Origin: Ectothiorhodospiraceae bacterium
Lineage (GTDB): Bacteria; Pseudomonadota; Gammaproteobacteria; Nitrococcales; Aquisalimonadaceae
NCBI GenBank assembly: GCA_020831885.1
Contig: JAFIFU010000011.1
Span: forward strand, 1-64,000
Reading direction: 5' to 3'
DNA length: 64,000 bases
The notes under the pieces are model-generated. The model was not told where the DNA came from. It saw only the letters and a program-made list of their open reading frames with translations, and did no database searches. The position numbers were made by a program, and so were the translations under genes. Below are positions 62,625-64,000 of the stretch, one piece after another (within the stretch, counting starts at the first letter, position 1; the number at the start of each line of letters is the position of its first letter).

Positions 62625-64000
62625 CAGACCGTAACAACGACAATACGGAACTGAGCAGCCCGGGGCGGCGGCGGTTCCTGGGAGCGACGGCCGCGGTGGG
62701 TATTGTCGGCGCAGCCGGCGCGACCGGGGCCGGCATGCTGGTGCGCAGCGGCGAGAGTGCTGCGGCCAGCGGCGGCGCCGCTGACCACCATATAGCGCCC
62801 GGACAGTTGGATGAGTACTACGGCTTCTGGAGTGGTGGCCACTCCGGTGAGGTCCGTATCTTCGGCATTCCGTCAATGCGGGAGCTGTTGCGGATTCCGG
62901 TGTTCAACTTCGACAGTGCCACTGGTTGGGGGATCACCAACGAGAGCAAGCGCGTGCTGGGTGAGAACGGCGCCCTCCTCAATGGCGATACCCACCACCC
63001 GAAGGTCAGCTATACCGATGCCCGCTATGATGGTCGCTGGTGCTTCATCAACGACAAAGCCAACACACGGGTGGCCCGCATCCGTCTCGATATCATGCGG
63101 ACGGATAAGATCACGACCATCCCGAACGTGCAGTCCATTCACGGATTGACCCTGCAGCGTGTCCCCGAAACCGAGCGCGTGTTCGCAGCCGGCGAGATGA
63201 TCATTCCTACCCCGAATGATGGTCGCCACCTGGATGATCCGAGCGAGTACTGGACACTGATGTCCTGTCTCGACGCCAACACCATGGAAATCAAGTGGCA
63301 GGTCATTGTTGATGGAAACATGGACAACTGCGACACCGACTACATGGGCAAGTACGTCGGGGCTACGTGCTACAACTCGCCCCGCGGCGTCACACTCCAG
63401 GAAATGATGGGGCCGGAGCGGGACTGGGCAGTGATCTTCAACGTGCCCCGCATTGAGGAAGCGGTTGCCAATGGGGATTATTTCACCATCGGTGATTCCG
63501 ATATCCCGGTGGTGGATGGACGGGGAGCGGACAAGAACGGCAGTGACTACACGCTGTACATCCCGATCCCCCGGAACCCGCATGGCTTCAATACCAGTCC
63601 GCCGGACGGCAAGTACTTTGTGGTCAGCGGGAAGTTGTCGCCCACCTGCACCGTCGTGGAATGGAGCAGGGTGGACGATTGGTTCGAAGGCAAGCTCAGT
63701 GATCCCCGCGATACCGTGGTGGCGGAGCCGGAGGTCGGGCTCGGTCCGCTGCATACGACCTTCGACAACCGTGGCAATGCCTATACATCGCTGTTCCTGG
63801 ACAGCCAGGTGGTGAAGTGGAACATCGCCGACGCCATCCGCGCCTACAATGGCAGTGATGTGAACTACATCCGTGATCGCATCGACGTGCATTACCAGAT
63901 CGGCCACCTGAAGGCGTCACTGGCATGTAGCCGGGATGTGGACGGCAAGTATCTGTCCGCGTTGAGCAAGTTCTCCAAGGACCGGTTCCTGTCCGTTGGC
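62621..64000 (+). CDS. nosZ: Nitrous-oxide reductase NosZ (5' part, runs off the window)
   Basis: These are the first 460 codons, open to the window end, of NosZ, which reduces N2O to N2 in the periplasm. A twin-arginine signal (SPGRRRFLGATAAVGIVG) marks clade I. The seven-bladed propeller holding the four-copper CuZ centre shows its histidine ligands in NGDTHHPKVSYTDARYDGRW (His125, His126), PNVQSIHGL (His174), GPLHTTFDNRGN and HYQIGHLKAS. The C-terminal CuA domain lies beyond the window. The start overlaps nosR. The missing track entry for this gene reflects only the absence of a stop codon. Confidence 0.97.
   Translation, partial: MTDRNNDNTELSSPGRRRFLGATAAVGIVGAAGATGAGMLVRSGESAAASGGAADHHIAPGQLDEYYGFWSGGHSGEVRIFGIPSMRELLRIPVFNFDSATGWGITNESKRVLGENGALLNGDTHHPKVSYTDARYDGRWCFINDKANTRVARIRLDIMRTDKITTIPNVQSIHGLTLQRVPETERVFAAGEMIIPTPNDGRHLDDPSEYWTLMSCLDANTMEIKWQVIVDGNMDNCDTDYMGKYVGATCYNSPRGVTLQEMMGPERDWAVIFNVPRIEEAVANGDYFTIGDSDIPVVDGRGADKNGSDYTLYIPIPRNPHGFNTSPPDGKYFVVSGKLSPTCTVVEWSRVDDWFEGKLSDPRDTVVAEPEVGLGPLHTTFDNRGNAYTSLFLDSQVVKWNIADAIRAYNGSDVNYIRDRIDVHYQIGHLKASLACSRDVDGKYLSALSKFSKDRFLSVG

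Overview
The window is GC-rich chromosomal DNA from a motile, denitrifying gammaproteobacterium. The flagellar and chemotaxis order (flgKL, fliC, flaG, fliDST, fleQ, fleR, fliE-K, fliL-R, flhBA, flhF, fleN, fliA, cheYZAB, parC, parP, cheW) is that of polar-flagellated gammaproteobacteria such as Pseudomonas and Vibrio. The base composition and the nearby sulfur and nitrous-oxide genes would fit a halophilic or alkaliphilic lineage such as Ectothiorhodospiraceae, but that placement is inference. No rRNA, tRNA, insertion sequence, prophage or CRISPR array was seen.

Region 1 (1-36.2 kb, + strand) is one flagellar/chemotaxis block. It opens with a low-complexity C-rich stretch that looks like a contig edge, followed by the 3' part of flgK. 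Filament, cap and chaperone genes come next, then the regulators FleQ and FleR, the basal body, export and switch genes, the polar placement and number proteins FlhF and FleN, sigma-28, and the chemotaxis core with the array-positioning proteins ParC and ParP. Sigma-54 promoters (GG-N10-GC) lie before fliD, fleR and fliK. Sigma-28 promoters lie before fliC and both chemoreceptors. This gives a readable hierarchy: FleQ/sigma-54, then FleR/sigma-54, then FliA/sigma-28. The sensor kinase FleS, normally between fleQ and fleR, is absent. A tandem array of REP-like repeats sits in its place, and the FleR receiver domain has lost its phosphorylation residues.

Region 2 (36.4-41.1 kb, - strand) is a four-gene run: an HDOD protein, a membrane-anchored AAA-like protein with a C-terminal SPOR domain and a degenerate P-loop, a second FliK-like protein, and an FlhB C-terminal-domain paralogue. 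This is the least understood part of the window.

Region 3 (41.3-46.8 kb, +) encodes the MotA/MotB stator and two chemoreceptors, one with almost no periplasmic domain.

Region 4 (47.1-52.5 kb, +) is the translation/IHF operon infC-rpmI-rplT-pheS-pheT-ihfA plus a MerR-type gene. infC starts at an AUC codon, and intrinsic terminators lie inside the operon before rpmI and before pheS.

Region 5 (52.6-54.8 kb) is a sulfur module: two YeeE/YedE half-transporters and a BigR/SqrR-type ArsR repressor, divergent from an ETHE1-like persulfide dioxygenase. Alternating palindromic half-sites lie between the divergent genes.

Region 6 (54.9-64 kb) holds a NUDIX hydrolase and a ketopantoate-reductase-like gene, then a nitrogen-oxide region: nnrS, nsrR, a DUF454 gene, an esterase, a small unknown protein, a monoheme cytochrome c, nosR, and the first 460 codons of nosZ. 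An FNR/DNR-type box lies before the cytochrome c-nosR-nosZ operon.
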